A DNA stretch of 64,000 bases from Algiphilus aromaticivorans DG1253. GTDB lineage: Bacteria; Pseudomonadota; Gammaproteobacteria; Nevskiales; Nevskiaceae. This document shows positions 1 to 10,250 of this stretch, piece after piece; position 1 is the first letter of the stretch; each line of letters starts with the position of its first letter. Under the pieces are notes generated by a model. The model searched no databases. It was not told the origin of the DNA and was given only the letters and a program-made list of their open reading frames with translations. The DNA lies in the NCBI RefSeq assembly GCF_000733765.1, contig NZ_JPOG01000001.1:868001-932000 (forward strand). Reading direction: 5' to 3'. Position numbers and translations under genes: made by a program.

Positions 1-2006
1 CCACCGGTAAGGCCCTGGTCGACCTCGATGGCAGCTTTCTGAAGGTGAACCATGCGCTCTGCAGCCTGCTCGGTTACGACCAGGAAGAGCTGCTGCGCAT
101 GGGCTGGCGAGAGATCAGCCATCCTGACGACCTCGAAGTTGGCCGCCAGCTGGCCGAGGACACGGTGGCCGGCAAGCGGCGCGGCTACCGCTTGTTCAAG
201 CGCTATCGGCATCGCGCCAGCCACTGGGTGCATGTGCAGCTGGATGTGAACATCGCGCGCGACACCGAGGGCGCGCCGCTCTATTTCATCGCCCAGATCC
301 AGGATGTATCGGCGCGCCGTCGCGCCGAGGAGGCGCTCTTCGAGGCCAAGGAACTGGCGCAGGTAACCCTCGCCGCGATCGGCGACGGTGTTGTGCGTAC
401 CGATGCGAGCGGTGTCATCAGCTACGTCAACGACGCCGCCTGCGCGCTGCTCGGCCGGCCGCGCAACTCCCTGGTCGGTCAGCGCTTCGGCGCATGCGTG
501 ACGCTGCATGCACAGGAGGGCGACGACCCGCTTCCCGATCCGGTGGACCATCTGTTGCGTTTGGGTGTCGAAGTCGATGCCGATCCTTTTCCGCGCCTCG
601 CCGCCACCGGTGGCGCCCTCATTCCGGTGCGCTACACGCTGAAGCCGATGATGGGGCGCGACGGTGGCGTGCTGGGCTGCGTCTTCGTTGTCCAGGATGT
701 CTCCGACGCCAGCCAACTCAGCGCGCGCTGGGCGCATCAGGCCCGGCATGATCCGCTGACTGGGCTGCTCAATCGCCGCGCCTTCGAGGACTCTCTCGAT
801 GAATGCAGTGACAGCGTCGCCGATAGCGGTGATCTGTCGTCGCGCCAGCACGCCCTGATCTACTTCGACTTCGATCACTTCAAGATCGTCAACGACACCT
901 GCGGCCATAGCGCGGGCGATCGTATGCTGGTGGACCTCTCGCGTCTGCTGCGTCGCCGCCTGCGCTCCGGCGATCAGCTGGCACGGCTGGGTGGCGATGA
1001 ATTCGCGGCGCTGCTTCTCGATTGCACGCTGGAGGATGCGAAGATCATTGCCGGCAAGCTGCTGGAGAGTGCCCGGGCCTTTCGTTTCGAGTTCGGTGAG
1101 CGCCGCTTTGGAGTGACCCTGAGCGTGGGTGTGACCGCGGTCGGCGCCAGTGTCGACGAGACGCTGGCGCGTGCCGATACCGCCTGCTATGTCGCCAAGC
1201 ACGACGGTGGCAACCGTGTGCACGTTTCTCACGAGCGCGACGCCGGTGTTCGCCGCATGCGGCGCGAGATGGATTGGGCCAACCAGCTGCAGGCGGCGCT
1301 GTCCGGGGAGGCCGACCGGCTCGTGCTGCAGCAGCAGGCCATCGTCTCGCTTGCCGACGGCAAGGTGCACGGCCACGAGATCCTGCTGCGCTTCCGGCGG
1401 GAGGACGGTGAACTCGTGATACCGGAGCACTTCCTGCCGGCGGCGCGGCGCCTGGGCTTGATGCCGCAGATCGACCGCTTCGTGCTCGCCAGCGTGGTGG
1501 ATGCCGTAGCTGCCGGACACGCTCCCGAAGGACCACTCTGGATCAATCTCTCCGCCGCCTCGATCACCGATCCCTGTTTCGAGGCGGAGGCGATGATGCT
1601 GCTCGATGCAGCCGGCCTGGGCGCAGAGCGCTTGAACTTCGAGATTGCGGAGGGGGGCGTTGCCGGCAACGCGCTGGCGAATGCGCCGTTGGTGAGCGCG
1701 CTGCGACACCGCGGCCACGGTATCTGGCTTGACGATTTCGGCACCGGCTTCGACGCCTTCGAGACCCTGCGTCTGCTGCGTCCCGATGGCATCAAGATCG
1801 AGGGCCGCACCGTCATGCATCTTGAGAGCGAGCCGGTCTACCGGCATCTGCTCGATGCGGCCTGCGCGGCTATGCGCGAAATGGACGGCTTGGTGGTCGC
1901 CGAGGGCGTTGAGAACGAGGCGGCCAAGGCGGAGCTGCTTCGGCGGGGCGTGACCCTGGCGCAGGGCTATGCGCTGTCGGGTGTGGTACCGCTGGCGGCG
2001 GGCTGA
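1..2006 (+). CDS. PAS-PAS-GGDEF-EAL cyclic-di-GMP turnover protein (5' partial)
   Basis: The frame is open to the left edge, so the true start lies outside the window. The visible part begins inside a PAS domain, followed by a second PAS domain, a GGDEF domain and an EAL domain. The GGDEF motif is intact (bases 990-1004, RLGGDEF) and is preceded by an RxxD inhibitory-site pattern (RSGD), so diguanylate cyclase activity with product inhibition is plausible. The EAL domain has EIL instead of EAL, but keeps DDFGTG (1731-1748), the lysine of IKIEG, the glutamate of AEGVE and a downstream Q, so phosphodiesterase activity is also possible. Its position just before flagellin suggests a link to motility control, which is inference. 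Confidence 0.9.
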   Translation, partial: TGKALVDLDGSFLKVNHALCSLLGYDQEELLRMGWREISHPDDLEVGRQLAEDTVAGKRRGYRLFKRYRHRASHWVHVQLDVNIARDTEGAPLYFIAQIQDVSARRRAEEALFEAKELAQVTLAAIGDGVVRTDASGVISYVNDAACALLGRPRNSLVGQRFGACVTLHAQEGDDPLPDPVDHLLRLGVEVDADPFPRLAATGGALIPVRYTLKPMMGRDGGVLGCVFVVQDVSDASQLSARWAHQARHDPLTGLLNRRAFEDSLDECSDSVADSGDLSSRQHALIYFDFDHFKIVNDTCGHSAGDRMLVDLSRLLRRRLRSGDQLARLGGDEFAALLLDCTLEDAKIIAGKLLESARAFRFEFGERRFGVTLSVGVTAVGASVDETLARADTACYVAKHDGGNRVHVSHERDAGVRRMRREMDWANQLQAALSGEADRLVLQQQAIVSLADGKVHGHEILLRFRREDGELVIPEHFLPAARRLGLMPQIDRFVLASVVDAVAAGHAPEGPLWINLSAASITDPCFEAEAMMLLDAAGLGAERLNFEIAEGGVAGNALANAPLVSALRHRGHGIWLDDFGTGFDAFETLRLLRPDGIKIEGRTVMHLESEPVYRHLLDAACAAMREMDGLVVAEGVENEAAKAELLRRGVTLAQGYALSGVVPLAAG

Positions 2007-2070
2007 GCGGCTTCGGCAACCGCTCGTCGGTCGCGGACGACCGCTGAGGCGAGCGGTGACCGGGCGGGGC

Positions 2071-2097
2071 TCAACGTGGGGCGCGGGGGGCCGATAG
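2071..2097 (+). promoter_or_regulatory. Sigma28 (FliA) promoter of flagellin
   Basis: TCAA (2071-2074), 15-base spacer, GCCGATAG (2090-2097). This matches the FliA consensus closely and lies 86 bases before the flagellin start codon, as expected for a late flagellar gene. Confidence 0.85.
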
Positions 2098-2183
2098 CGG
2101 AATCGAAGGCGCCGCTGGCGCCCCACCACTGCCCGGCACGCCGGGCCCGCTATAGGCCCAGAGCCACCACAGGAGTCTTCGCC

Positions 2184-3335
2184 ATGCTTTCGATCAACAC
2201 CAATGTCATGTCGCTCACCGCGCAGCGCAACGTGTCGGCCTCGCAGTCCTCGCTGGCCACCTCGATGGAGCGTCTGTCCTCGGGTATGCGCATCAACAGC
2301 GCCAAGGACGACGCCGCCGGCCTCGCCATTTCCGAGCGCTTCAGCACGCAGATTCGCGGCATGAACCAGGCCGTGCGCAACGCCAATGACGGCATCTCGC
2401 TGTCGCAGACCGCCGAAGGCGCGCTCAACGAAGTCACCAACAACCTGCAGCGCATCCGCGAACTGGCCGTGCAGTCCTCGAATGCGACGAACTCGCAGTC
2501 CGATCGCGACGCCCTGCAGGCGGAAGTCAGCCAGCTGCTCTCCGAGGTCAACCGCGTCGCCGACAACACCAGCTTCAACGGCGTCAAGCTCCTCGATGGC
2601 AGCTTCACCGGTGCGCAGTTCCAGGTCGGTGCCAATGCCGGCGAGACCATCACCATCGCCTCGCTGGCTGACGTCAACACCGGCGACATCGGTTCGGTGT
2701 CGGCGAACAACGATGCCGGTCTGACGGTTGCGGCATCCACCCTGACCGGCTTCGGCACCGCCTTGTCGGCCGGTGACCTCACCATCAACGGCGTCGACAT
2801 CGGCGCGCTCTCCGCTGCCGGCAGCACCGCCGAGCGTGCCGGGCAGTTGGCCAACGCCATCAACGAGGTTTCGCAGCAGACGGGTGTGGGCGCTTCCTAC
2901 GACGCCGCCACCGGTGATCTGACGCTGAACAGCGAGGCAGGGGTTGTGGTGGCCGGTGCGGCCGATGACGCCACCATCACTGGCTACGCGAATGCCACCA
3001 TCGGCTCGGCCACGACCAGCACCGGTATCGACACGCTGACGGTTGCCAACTTCGCCGGCGCCCAGACCGCCATCAAGCTGATGGACAGCGCGCTTCAGAC
3101 GGTCAACGGGGCCCGCGCCGATCTGGGTGCGCTGCAGAGCCGCTTCGAGTCGGTGGTAGCCAACCTGCAGACCAACAGCGAGAACCTGACGGCTTCCCGC
3201 TCGCGGATTCAGGACGCCGACTTCGCCTCCGAGACGGCCAGCCTGAGCCGCGGTCAGATCCTGCAGCAGGCCGGTACGGCGATGCTGGCCCAGGCCAATG
3301 CCGCGCCGCAGAACGTGCTCAGCCTCCTCCGTTAA
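2184..3335 (+). CDS. fliC: Flagellin
   Basis: Structural subunit of the flagellar filament, 383 residues. The N-terminal D0/D1 region (starts [16 protein letters not shown]; then [19 protein letters not shown]) and the C-terminal D0 region (ending NVLSLLR) are classical. The central domain is short and variable. The frame is open further upstream to 2076, but the ATG at 2184 is chosen because AGGAG (2171-2175) lies 8 bases before it and the conserved N-terminus begins there. The gene has its own sigma28 promoter and a strong terminator immediately after it, so it is mainly a single-gene transcript. Confidence 0.97.
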   Translation: MLSINTNVMSLTAQRNVSASQSSLATSMERLSSGMRINSAKDDAAGLAISERFSTQIRGMNQAVRNANDGISLSQTAEGALNEVTNNLQRIRELAVQSSNATNSQSDRDALQAEVSQLLSEVNRVADNTSFNGVKLLDGSFTGAQFQVGANAGETITIASLADVNTGDIGSVSANNDAGLTVAASTLTGFGTALSAGDLTINGVDIGALSAAGSTAERAGQLANAINEVSQQTGVGASYDAATGDLTLNSEAGVVVAGAADDATITGYANATIGSATTSTGIDTLTVANFAGAQTAIKLMDSALQTVNGARADLGALQSRFESVVANLQTNSENLTASRSRIQDADFASETASLSRGQILQQAGTAMLAQANAAPQNVLSLLR

Positions 3336-3371
3336 TGGAAGCGGCGGTGCACAGGTATCCGTAGTCCCGAG

Positions 3372-3402
3372 ACGGGGGTCGAGGCAACTCGGCCCCCGTT
3401 TT
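3372..3402 (+). terminator. Rho-independent terminator after fliC
   Basis: An 11-bp stem (3372-3382 with 3389-3399, one G-T pair) with a GGCAAC loop, followed by TTTT. It lies 37 bases after the flagellin stop codon. Confidence 0.85.
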
Positions 3403-3439
3403 GTCTCGTGCCGGCATCTCCGGCCAGGAGTAGAGAGCA

Positions 3440-3754
3440 ATGAACGAAATCACATCCATCGAGCGTTTCCCGGCCGAGGCCCCGCGCATGGCGCAGGGCA
3501 TGCCGCCCGCGCTACCGGCTGCGCCGGCCGCGGCGCAGCCGGTAGCGCAACCCGCTACGCCGGAGGCCGTGCCGCAAAGCGCGTCGCCGGCCGACGTCCG
3601 TTTCGAGGTCGATCAGGCTCACGAGCGTGTCGTCATCCGCTTCAGCGACCCCGCCACTGGCGAGGTCGTCCGTCAGATTCCCAGCGAAGTGCTGCTGCGC
3701 GTCGCCGATATGATCGCCGAGTCTCGTGGCGGCACGGTGGATGCAAGGGTCTAG
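3440..3754 (+). CDS. flaG: FlaG family flagellar protein
   Basis: 104 residues. The first half is Ala/Pro-rich and disordered-looking. The second half (from about residue 53) is the conserved FlaG domain, with a VVIRFSDPATGEVVRQIP segment followed by a helix EVLLRVADMIA. FlaG proteins affect filament length and usually sit between flagellin and fliD, as here. AGGAG lies about 10 bases before the ATG. It is 33 bases upstream of fliD and probably co-transcribed with it. Confidence 0.88.
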   Translation: MNEITSIERFPAEAPRMAQGMPPALPAAPAAAQPVAQPATPEAVPQSASPADVRFEVDQAHERVVIRFSDPATGEVVRQIPSEVLLRVADMIAESRGGTVDARV

Positions 3755-3787
3755 GAATCGTCACCAGGAACACTCGGAGTACGCCTC

Positions 3788-5146
3788 ATGGCTACGACAT
3801 TTGCCGGTATCGGATCGGGTCTCGATCTGGAATCGATGGTTACCCAGCTTGTGCAGGCCGAGCGGCAGGGCCCTATCCAGCGCATCAATCGTGTCGAGGC
3901 CCGCGCCAACCAGGAAAACAAGGCCTTCGACGCCGTCAACAGCAGCATGAGCGCGCTGCAGAACGCCGCCAAGGCGTTGGAGGACGCAGTCGCTGGTCGC
4001 GCCATGAAGGCGGTGGTGCCGGAAGGCGCGGCCTTTTCGATCACTGCCGGTGCCAGCGCAGCTGAGAGCACCTTCGATGTCGAGGTCGAGGCCATCGCGG
4101 GGGCGCAGAAGCTGCGCTCGACGGCGCTGGATGCCGAGACCAGCCTGGGCAACGGCACGCTGACCTTGTCGCTGGGTGGCGAAAGCTTCGATGTCGCGGT
4201 CGCTGCGGGAGAGGGAACACCGGCGGAAATTGCCCGCGCGATCAACGACGCCGGCGACAATCCGGGCATCCGTGCCAGCGTCATCAACGGTAGCAACGGC
4301 GCCTATCTGGTGCTCGCCGCCGAGGAAACCGGCGCGGCGAACACCATGACCGTCACTGCCAGCGGTGGCGACGGCGGGTTGGCAGCTCTGCAGTACACCG
4401 GCGATCCTGTTACCGACGGTCTTGAGCAGATCGCCGCGGCGCGTGATGCAGTGATTCATGTCGACGGCGTGCAGCTGAACAGCGCCACCAACAGCTTCGT
4501 CGACGTGCTGGATGGCGTCAGCATCGACGTCAGCAGCGCCGCGCCCGGCGAGACGGTGGCCACCATGGTCACTCGTGACGATGACGCCTTGGCCGGGGCC
4601 GTCGCGGCCTTCGTCAAGGCCTACAACGACAGCCGCGAGCTGATGGCCGGGCAGACCCGCTACAACCCTGAATCGGGATCGGCCGGGCCGCTGCAGGGTG
4701 ACGCCGCAGCGCGCGGCTTGACGTCGGCGCTGCGCGATATGCGCAATGTCACCGGCGCCGAAGGCAGTGAGTTGCAGGCGCTGGTGCAACTCGGTATCAG
4801 CAGCGATACCAGCGGCAAGCTCAGCTTCGACCGCAGCGCTTTCGATACGGCGCTGGCCGACGATCCCGAAGGCGTGGCGGCATTGCTAGGCGGGCAGGGG
4901 CTGGCCGGGCGCGCCGACAGTCGTCTTAGCGGATATCTGGGCAGTGATGGCCTCATCGCTTCGCGCAAGGAGGCCCTCGACAGCCGTTTGGAGCGGGCTT
5001 CCAGCGATCGTGAAGCACTGGATCGCCGGCTCGAGCAGGTCGAGCGCCGTCTGCGCAGCCAGTTCGCCGCACTCGACACGCTGATGGCGCAGATGCAGCA
5101 GGACAGCAATTTCCTCGCCCAGCAGCTGGGCAGCACAGGCTTCTAA
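3788..5146 (+). CDS. fliD: Flagellar filament cap protein (hook-associated protein 2)
   Basis: 452 residues, typical for FliD. The N-terminus (IGSGLDLESMVTQLVQAE) and a C-terminal coiled coil (about residues 395-445, ending in FLAQQLGS) are the conserved polymerisation regions. The middle domains are variable. The protein caps the filament tip and guides flagellin folding. The gene lies between flaG and fliS, and its TAA stop codon overlaps the -35 element of the following sigma28 promoter. Confidence 0.96.
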   Translation: MATTFAGIGSGLDLESMVTQLVQAERQGPIQRINRVEARANQENKAFDAVNSSMSALQNAAKALEDAVAGRAMKAVVPEGAAFSITAGASAAESTFDVEVEAIAGAQKLRSTALDAETSLGNGTLTLSLGGESFDVAVAAGEGTPAEIARAINDAGDNPGIRASVINGSNGAYLVLAAEETGAANTMTVTASGGDGGLAALQYTGDPVTDGLEQIAAARDAVIHVDGVQLNSATNSFVDVLDGVSIDVSSAAPGETVATMVTRDDDALAGAVAAFVKAYNDSRELMAGQTRYNPESGSAGPLQGDAAARGLTSALRDMRNVTGAEGSELQALVQLGISSDTSGKLSFDRSAFDTALADDPEGVAALLGGQGLAGRADSRLSGYLGSDGLIASRKEALDSRLERASSDREALDRRLEQVERRLRSQFAALDTLMAQMQQDSNFLAQQLGSTGF

Positions 5147-5170
5147 AGTCGGCGCGCGCGCAGCCGATAG
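5144..5170 (+). promoter_or_regulatory. Sigma28 (FliA) promoter of fliS
   Basis: TAAA (5144-5147), 15-base spacer, GCCGATAG (5163-5170). The fit to the FliA consensus is nearly perfect. The TAAA overlaps the fliD stop codon, and the site lies 30 bases before the fliS ATG. Confidence 0.85.
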
Positions 5171-5200
5171 CCTGAACAGGTCCACCAGCGAGAACACATC

Positions 5201-5605
5201 ATGTCCGTCGCCTACGCCCGAGCCATGCAGGATTACGGTCGCTCCGGTCCCCTTGCCGCCGCCAACGAGCAGTCACCGCAGCAGCTGGTTGCCTGCCTGC
5301 TGGATGGTGCGCTGACCCGCATCGCCGTCGCGCGCCGCGCGCTGGTCGAAGGTGACGCAGCCGCGCGCGGTCAGGCTTCCACTCGCATCATCGAAATCCT
5401 CGGCTATCTCGACGGAATTCTGGACGTGCAGGCTGGTGGTGACATCGCCGAGCGCCTGCGTGGCCTCTACAGCTACTGCGTGCAGCGGGTCTTCACCGGC
5501 AACCGCCGTGCGGATGACGACGCCTACGCCGAGGTCGCCGCGCTCATCGGCGAGATCAAGTCGGCCTGGGATGCCTTGCCGATGCAGGCCGGAGCCGCGG
5601 CGTGA
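5201..5605 (+). CDS. fliS: Flagellin export chaperone FliS
   Basis: 134 residues of mostly helical sequence with the FliS pattern: an N-terminal Y-x2-AMQDYG segment, SPQQLVACLLDGAL, and a central IIEILGYLDGILD helix. FliS binds the C-terminus of flagellin in the cytoplasm and delivers it to the export gate. It has its own sigma28 promoter and overlaps the next gene at a GTGA junction. Confidence 0.93.
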   Translation: MSVAYARAMQDYGRSGPLAAANEQSPQQLVACLLDGALTRIAVARRALVEGDAAARGQASTRIIEILGYLDGILDVQAGGDIAERLRGLYSYCVQRVFTGNRRADDDAYAEVAALIGEIKSAWDALPMQAGAAA

Positions 5606-5871
5606 GCGGTCCGACCGAGCTGGCCGCGCGTCTGGGCGCCGCCCTGCAAGGGGGCGACTTCGCGGGCGCACTGGCGCTGGCGCAGTCCAATGGCGAGCAA
5701 CTGCGCAGCGCGCACGCCGAGGGGCGTCTGGCGCCGGAAGGCATGCGCGAGTGGCTGGATGTCTATCAGGGCTTGATGGCCCACGTCGCCAGCCTGCGCG
5801 AGGACACGCGTACCGAGCTCGCCCGCATGCAGGGCAGCCGGCGCGTAGCGCGCGCCTACGCCGATGCCTGA
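5602..5871 (+). CDS. FliT-like flagellar chaperone candidate
   Basis: 89 residues, almost wholly helical, starting at a GTG that overlaps the fliS stop codon. Sequence similarity to FliT is weak by eye. The call rests on size, helical character and position directly after fliS, where fliT normally lies. FliT proteins chaperone FliD. The stop codon overlaps the start of the next gene by 8 bases, so translation is coupled. Confidence 0.6.
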   Translation: MSGPTELAARLGAALQGGDFAGALALAQSNGEQLRSAHAEGRLAPEGMREWLDVYQGLMAHVASLREDTRTELARMQGSRRVARAYADA

Positions 5872-6379
5872 CACCGCTCTGACCGCGCGCGCGCGCATGC
5901 CGCTGGCGTTCCAGCCGCGGCAGGACGAGGCGCCGACGCCCTTCGTCTCGCTACTGCGACGGCTGATCGACATCGGCGGACTGGGCGGCGTCCAGGAGAG
6001 CGAGGAATCCGACGCCGAAACCGGCGCCACCAGCGAAGCCGCGCGCAGATTGCACACCAAGCTCGATCTGCTGCTCTGGATGGGCGCGGAACTGCTCGCC
6101 GTTCATCGGCCCTTACCGCCTAACCGGTCGGTTGAGCTCCACTCGGACCGTCTGCTGTTGGAGACGGACGGCAGCGATAGCGGCGATGAACGGCGGTGGT
6201 TGCTGCTCTACTGTCTCGACGGGCTGCCCTTGCCGCTGCCGTTGCCCGTGCGCTGCACTGCTGACGGTGATCGCCTGGATTGCACGCTGGACGCACCCGA
6301 TGCGGCCACCGCAGAACTCTACAGCCAGCTGCTTTTCCGACTTCACCGACGCGAGATCGCCGCCCGTCGCACAAGCTGA
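5864..6379 (+). CDS. Conserved flagellar-cluster protein, possible atypical PilZ domain
   Basis: 171 residues, cytoplasmic. A helical first half (LLRRLIDIGG, then LHTKLDLLLWMGAELL at about 65-80) is followed by a beta-rich second half. Genes in this position in Xanthomonas-type clusters encode atypical PilZ proteins. The canonical RxxxR and (D/N)xSxxG binding motifs are not visible here, so cyclic-di-GMP binding is uncertain. It overlaps the fliT-like gene by 8 bases. Function is inferred from context only. Confidence 0.55.
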   Translation: MPDTALTARARMPLAFQPRQDEAPTPFVSLLRRLIDIGGLGGVQESEESDAETGATSEAARRLHTKLDLLLWMGAELLAVHRPLPPNRSVELHSDRLLLETDGSDSGDERRWLLLYCLDGLPLPLPLPVRCTADGDRLDCTLDAPDAATAELYSQLLFRLHRREIAARRTS

Positions 6380-6462
6380 ACAGCTGGGCGGATTGGCGTT
6401 CCACGCGCCTTCGCTGCGACTATGATCGGCATCGTCTGGGTTCTGTCGGGGGCATCAGCCGC

Positions 6463-7092
6463 TTGCGCATCGCCATTGTTTTCCCGCATCAGTCGGTGGC
6501 CGACTTGGTCGCCGCCGGCCTGCGTGCGCAGAAGGGTGTCTCTCGAGTAGACGTCTTGCCCTCGGGCAGCGGTTTCATGCGCGCGCTGCGCACGACCAGC
6601 GCGAAGCTGTTCATGCTCGACGGCATGAGCATCAGTGTTGCGCTGATGGTGGATCGCCTCGACCGCATCCGGCGCGCGCACCCTTCCGCCTCCGTTCTCC
6701 TACTCGCTTCCGAGTATCGCGAGACCGTGCGCCTCGGGCTTCAGCACGGCGTGACCGGCGTCGTCAAGGCGGATGCCGATAGCGAGCGCTGCATGGAAGC
6801 GCTGCGGCAGTTGGACCAGGGGCACAGCTGGCTGCCCGCGGATCTCGTCGGTGAGCTGGTTGGGGCGCGCGCCAAAGGCAACGATCGCAGTGCGGTCGCT
6901 GAGTTGCCGGCACGTCAGCGTCAGGTGCTGGAATTGCTCGCCAATGGCATGACCGTGCGCGAGATCGCCGAGGTGCTCGGTATCGGCGTCAAGACCGTGG
7001 AGACCCACCGCGCGCGTCTCATGCAGCAGCTCGGTGCGCGCAGCAGTCACGAGCTTCTCGTCATGGCTTTGCAGGGTCGGGTCGAGGTATAG
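6463..7092 (+). CDS. LuxR/NarL-type regulator with degenerate receiver domain
   Basis: 209 residues from the TTG at 6463. The frame is open upstream to 6280, but there it overlaps the preceding gene and reads as low-quality sequence. The N-terminal receiver-like domain keeps a candidate phospho-acceptor Asp53 (FMLDGMS) and Lys102 (VVKADA), but the acidic pair near the N-terminus is replaced (VFPHQ), so normal phosphorylation is doubtful. The C-terminal helix-turn-helix (LPARQRQVLELLANGMTVRE, then VKTVETHRARL) is a clear GerE/LuxR domain. It lies directly before rpoN, so a role in flagellar gene control is likely but not shown. Confidence 0.8.
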   Translation: MRIAIVFPHQSVADLVAAGLRAQKGVSRVDVLPSGSGFMRALRTTSAKLFMLDGMSISVALMVDRLDRIRRAHPSASVLLLASEYRETVRLGLQHGVTGVVKADADSERCMEALRQLDQGHSWLPADLVGELVGARAKGNDRSAVAELPARQRQVLELLANGMTVREIAEVLGIGVKTVETHRARLMQQLGARSSHELLVMALQGRVEV

Positions 7093-7266
7093 CACCTTCC
7101 CTCGCGGTACGCTGGTTCAGGTATCGGAGAAACCCTTACACGGTTCAGGATATCCCCGGTAGGCGCCTGACGTCCCTTAGCCAATGATGCATTCCGCGAC
7201 GGGAATTCGTCGCTCGCCCCGCGACGGGGTTTAGACAAGCATCGATAAGAGCCTGAGGGGAACGCC

Positions 7267-8646
7267 ATGCCGATGAATGCCGTCCAGCAGAGCAGCAACC
7301 GCACCACGGTGACGCCGCAGCTCGCGCGTCAGATCCGCTTGCTCGGTCTCAGCGCCGAGGATCTCGAGACCGAGGTTGCGCAGTGGCTCGCCAGCAACGT
7401 GATGCTGGAGTTCGATGTCGCCGAAGAGGACGCCGAGGATGATTCCCTCGACGCGGATGGCGAAGACAGCGCTAGCGAGCTGGCGCTGGATTCCAACTGG
7501 GATGAGAGCTACAGCCCCATGGCCGGCGGCGCCGAGCGCTTTGACGCGCCGGCACCGGTGGCGCAGCCGGAGCCGCAGTCGCCGATGGCGCAGTTGACGC
7601 GCGATCTGCCGCTGGAGTGCGGCAGTGCTCAGCAGCTCGCTGCGGCATTCACCGTGCTGGCGGCGATCGACGAGCGCGGATGGCTGGAAAGCGATCTGCA
7701 CGAGCTGGCTTGCGCCAGCGGCCACCCCACCGGCGAGCTGGTTTCGGCCCTGGCTCTGATCCGCAAGCTGGCGCCGCCCGGCTTCGCTGCGCGCGATCTG
7801 GCGGAGTCCTTCCGCCTGCAGCTGGATGCGATGGCAGACAGCCCGGCCGTGCGCGACGCGCGTCGCCTGGTCGACGCCGGTCTCGAACGCCTGGCCGGAC
7901 GCGAGATCACGACCGTGCAGCGCCGCCTGCGCATGGATGACGCCGCGCTCGCCGAGGCGCTGGCCTGCCTGCGTCGTCTCGATCCGCACCCGGGCCGCGC
8001 GACCACCGAGGGCGCTCCGGTCTATCCCGACGTCGTGGTAGCGCCCGTCGATGGTCGCTGGACGGTGACGCTCTCCGAATTTGCGACGCCGCGCCTGCGT
8101 GTGAATCCGGTCTATGCGCGCGCGGTGGAAGCCGCCGGCCCCGGTCAGGGCGCCATGCGTGATCAGCTGCAGGAAGCGCGCTGGCTGCTGCGCGGCCTGG
8201 AGCAGCGGGCCGACACCCTGCTGCGTGTGGCGCACGCCATCTTCCGTCGCCAGTTCGCTTTTCTGGCCGACGGCGACGAGGCGCTGACGCCGCTGATGCT
8301 GCGCGAGATCGCCGGCGAAGTGGGCGTGCACGAGTCCACCGTATCGCGCGTCACGCGCGGCAAGTACGTGGCCACGCCGCGCGGCATCTTCGAGCTCAAG
8401 CACTTCTTCGGTGCTGGCTTCGGGGTTGGCTGTGCCGCCTCCAACGGCGCGGCGCGGGCTCTGGTTCGACGCTTCATCAGCAGTGAGCGCCCGGGCGCAC
8501 CCATGGATGACGCCGCCATCGCGGCCTGTCTGGCCGAGCGCGGCATCCGCGTGGCGCGGCGCACCGTCGCCAAGTACCGAGAGGCCATGGGCATTCCGCC
8601 CGCTCGCTTGCGCGGCATCGCTCAGCCACTGGCGCTCAGCGCTTGA
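7267..8646 (+). CDS. rpoN: RNA polymerase sigma54 factor (flagellar-cluster RpoN)
   Basis: 459 residues, slightly short for RpoN. Region I ([19 protein letters not shown], ending NVMLEFD), an acidic region II (about 55-80), the core-binding region and the C-terminal DNA-binding region are all present. The diagnostic RpoN box [10 protein letters not shown] is exact, near residue 427. The position beside a sigma54 activator and upstream of a sigma54 promoter suggests a flagellar sigma54 (rpoN2-like). Whether a second rpoN exists elsewhere cannot be seen. Start ATG has AGGGGAA about 4-8 bases upstream. Confidence 0.93.
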   Translation: MPMNAVQQSSNRTTVTPQLARQIRLLGLSAEDLETEVAQWLASNVMLEFDVAEEDAEDDSLDADGEDSASELALDSNWDESYSPMAGGAERFDAPAPVAQPEPQSPMAQLTRDLPLECGSAQQLAAAFTVLAAIDERGWLESDLHELACASGHPTGELVSALALIRKLAPPGFAARDLAESFRLQLDAMADSPAVRDARRLVDAGLERLAGREITTVQRRLRMDDAALAEALACLRRLDPHPGRATTEGAPVYPDVVVAPVDGRWTVTLSEFATPRLRVNPVYARAVEAAGPGQGAMRDQLQEARWLLRGLEQRADTLLRVAHAIFRRQFAFLADGDEALTPLMLREIAGEVGVHESTVSRVTRGKYVATPRGIFELKHFFGAGFGVGCAASNGAARALVRRFISSERPGAPMDDAAIAACLAERGIRVARRTVAKYREAMGIPPARLRGIAQPLALSA

Positions 8647-8710
8647 TCTCGAAGCTTTCCTGATCCGCGGTAATCAGCGCGTGCTTGGGCGCGCGCAAGG
8701 AGCCCTCTGC

Positions 8711-9862
<1,152 letters not shown>

Positions 9863-9867
9863 TGGCG

Positions 9868-9883
9868 CGGCACGGCGATTGCC
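9868..9883 (+). promoter_or_regulatory. Sigma54 promoter of the fliE-fliR operon
   Basis: CGGCACGGCGATTGCC matches the -24/-12 consensus TGGCACG-N4-TTGC except for the first T, with the required 10 bases between GG and GC. It lies 39 bases before the fliE ATG and 5 bases after the activator stop codon. Confidence 0.85.
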
Positions 9884-9922
9884 CCATGAACAGCGGGACC
9901 CTTCGGTGGGGAATGTCTGGCC

Positions 9923-10240
9923 ATGGATGACATCGGAATCAATCGCGTGCTCGGGGAAATGCGGGCGCTGCAGCAGCGCTCGCAGCTACCGGCCGCACAG
10001 CCGGTTGCCGAGCCGGCCAAGGAGAGCGGCTTCGTCGACGCTCTGCGCGACGCGGTGCGCGGGGTCAATGACAAGCAGGTGGACGCCGCGCGCGCTGCCG
10101 AGGATTTCCAGCTGGGCCGCGGCAACCTCGTCGAGACCATGCTGAAGTCGCAGGAATCCGGCATTGCCTTCCGGGCTGCGGTCGAGGCGCGCAATCGCGC
10201 CGTCTCGGCCTACCAGACCATCATGAACATGCCGTTGTAG
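9923..10240 (+). CDS. fliE: Flagellar hook-basal body protein FliE
   Basis: 105 residues, typical for FliE, with the conserved C-terminal helices (FQLGRGNLVETMLKSQ, then VSAYQTIMNMPL). FliE links the MS ring to the rod and is the first gene of the long operon that runs to fliR. It is preceded by a near-consensus sigma54 promoter and followed 10 bases later by fliF. Confidence 0.95.
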   Translation: MDDIGINRVLGEMRALQQRSQLPAAQPVAEPAKESGFVDALRDAVRGVNDKQVDAARAAEDFQLGRGNLVETMLKSQESGIAFRAAVEARNRAVSAYQTIMNMPL

Positions 10241-10250
10241 GAACCACACC

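Noticed and set aside
2019-2057. Hairpin ACCGCTCG...CGAGCGGT after the GGDEF-EAL gene
   Set aside because: No T run and it is nested with other repeats, so I did not call a terminator.
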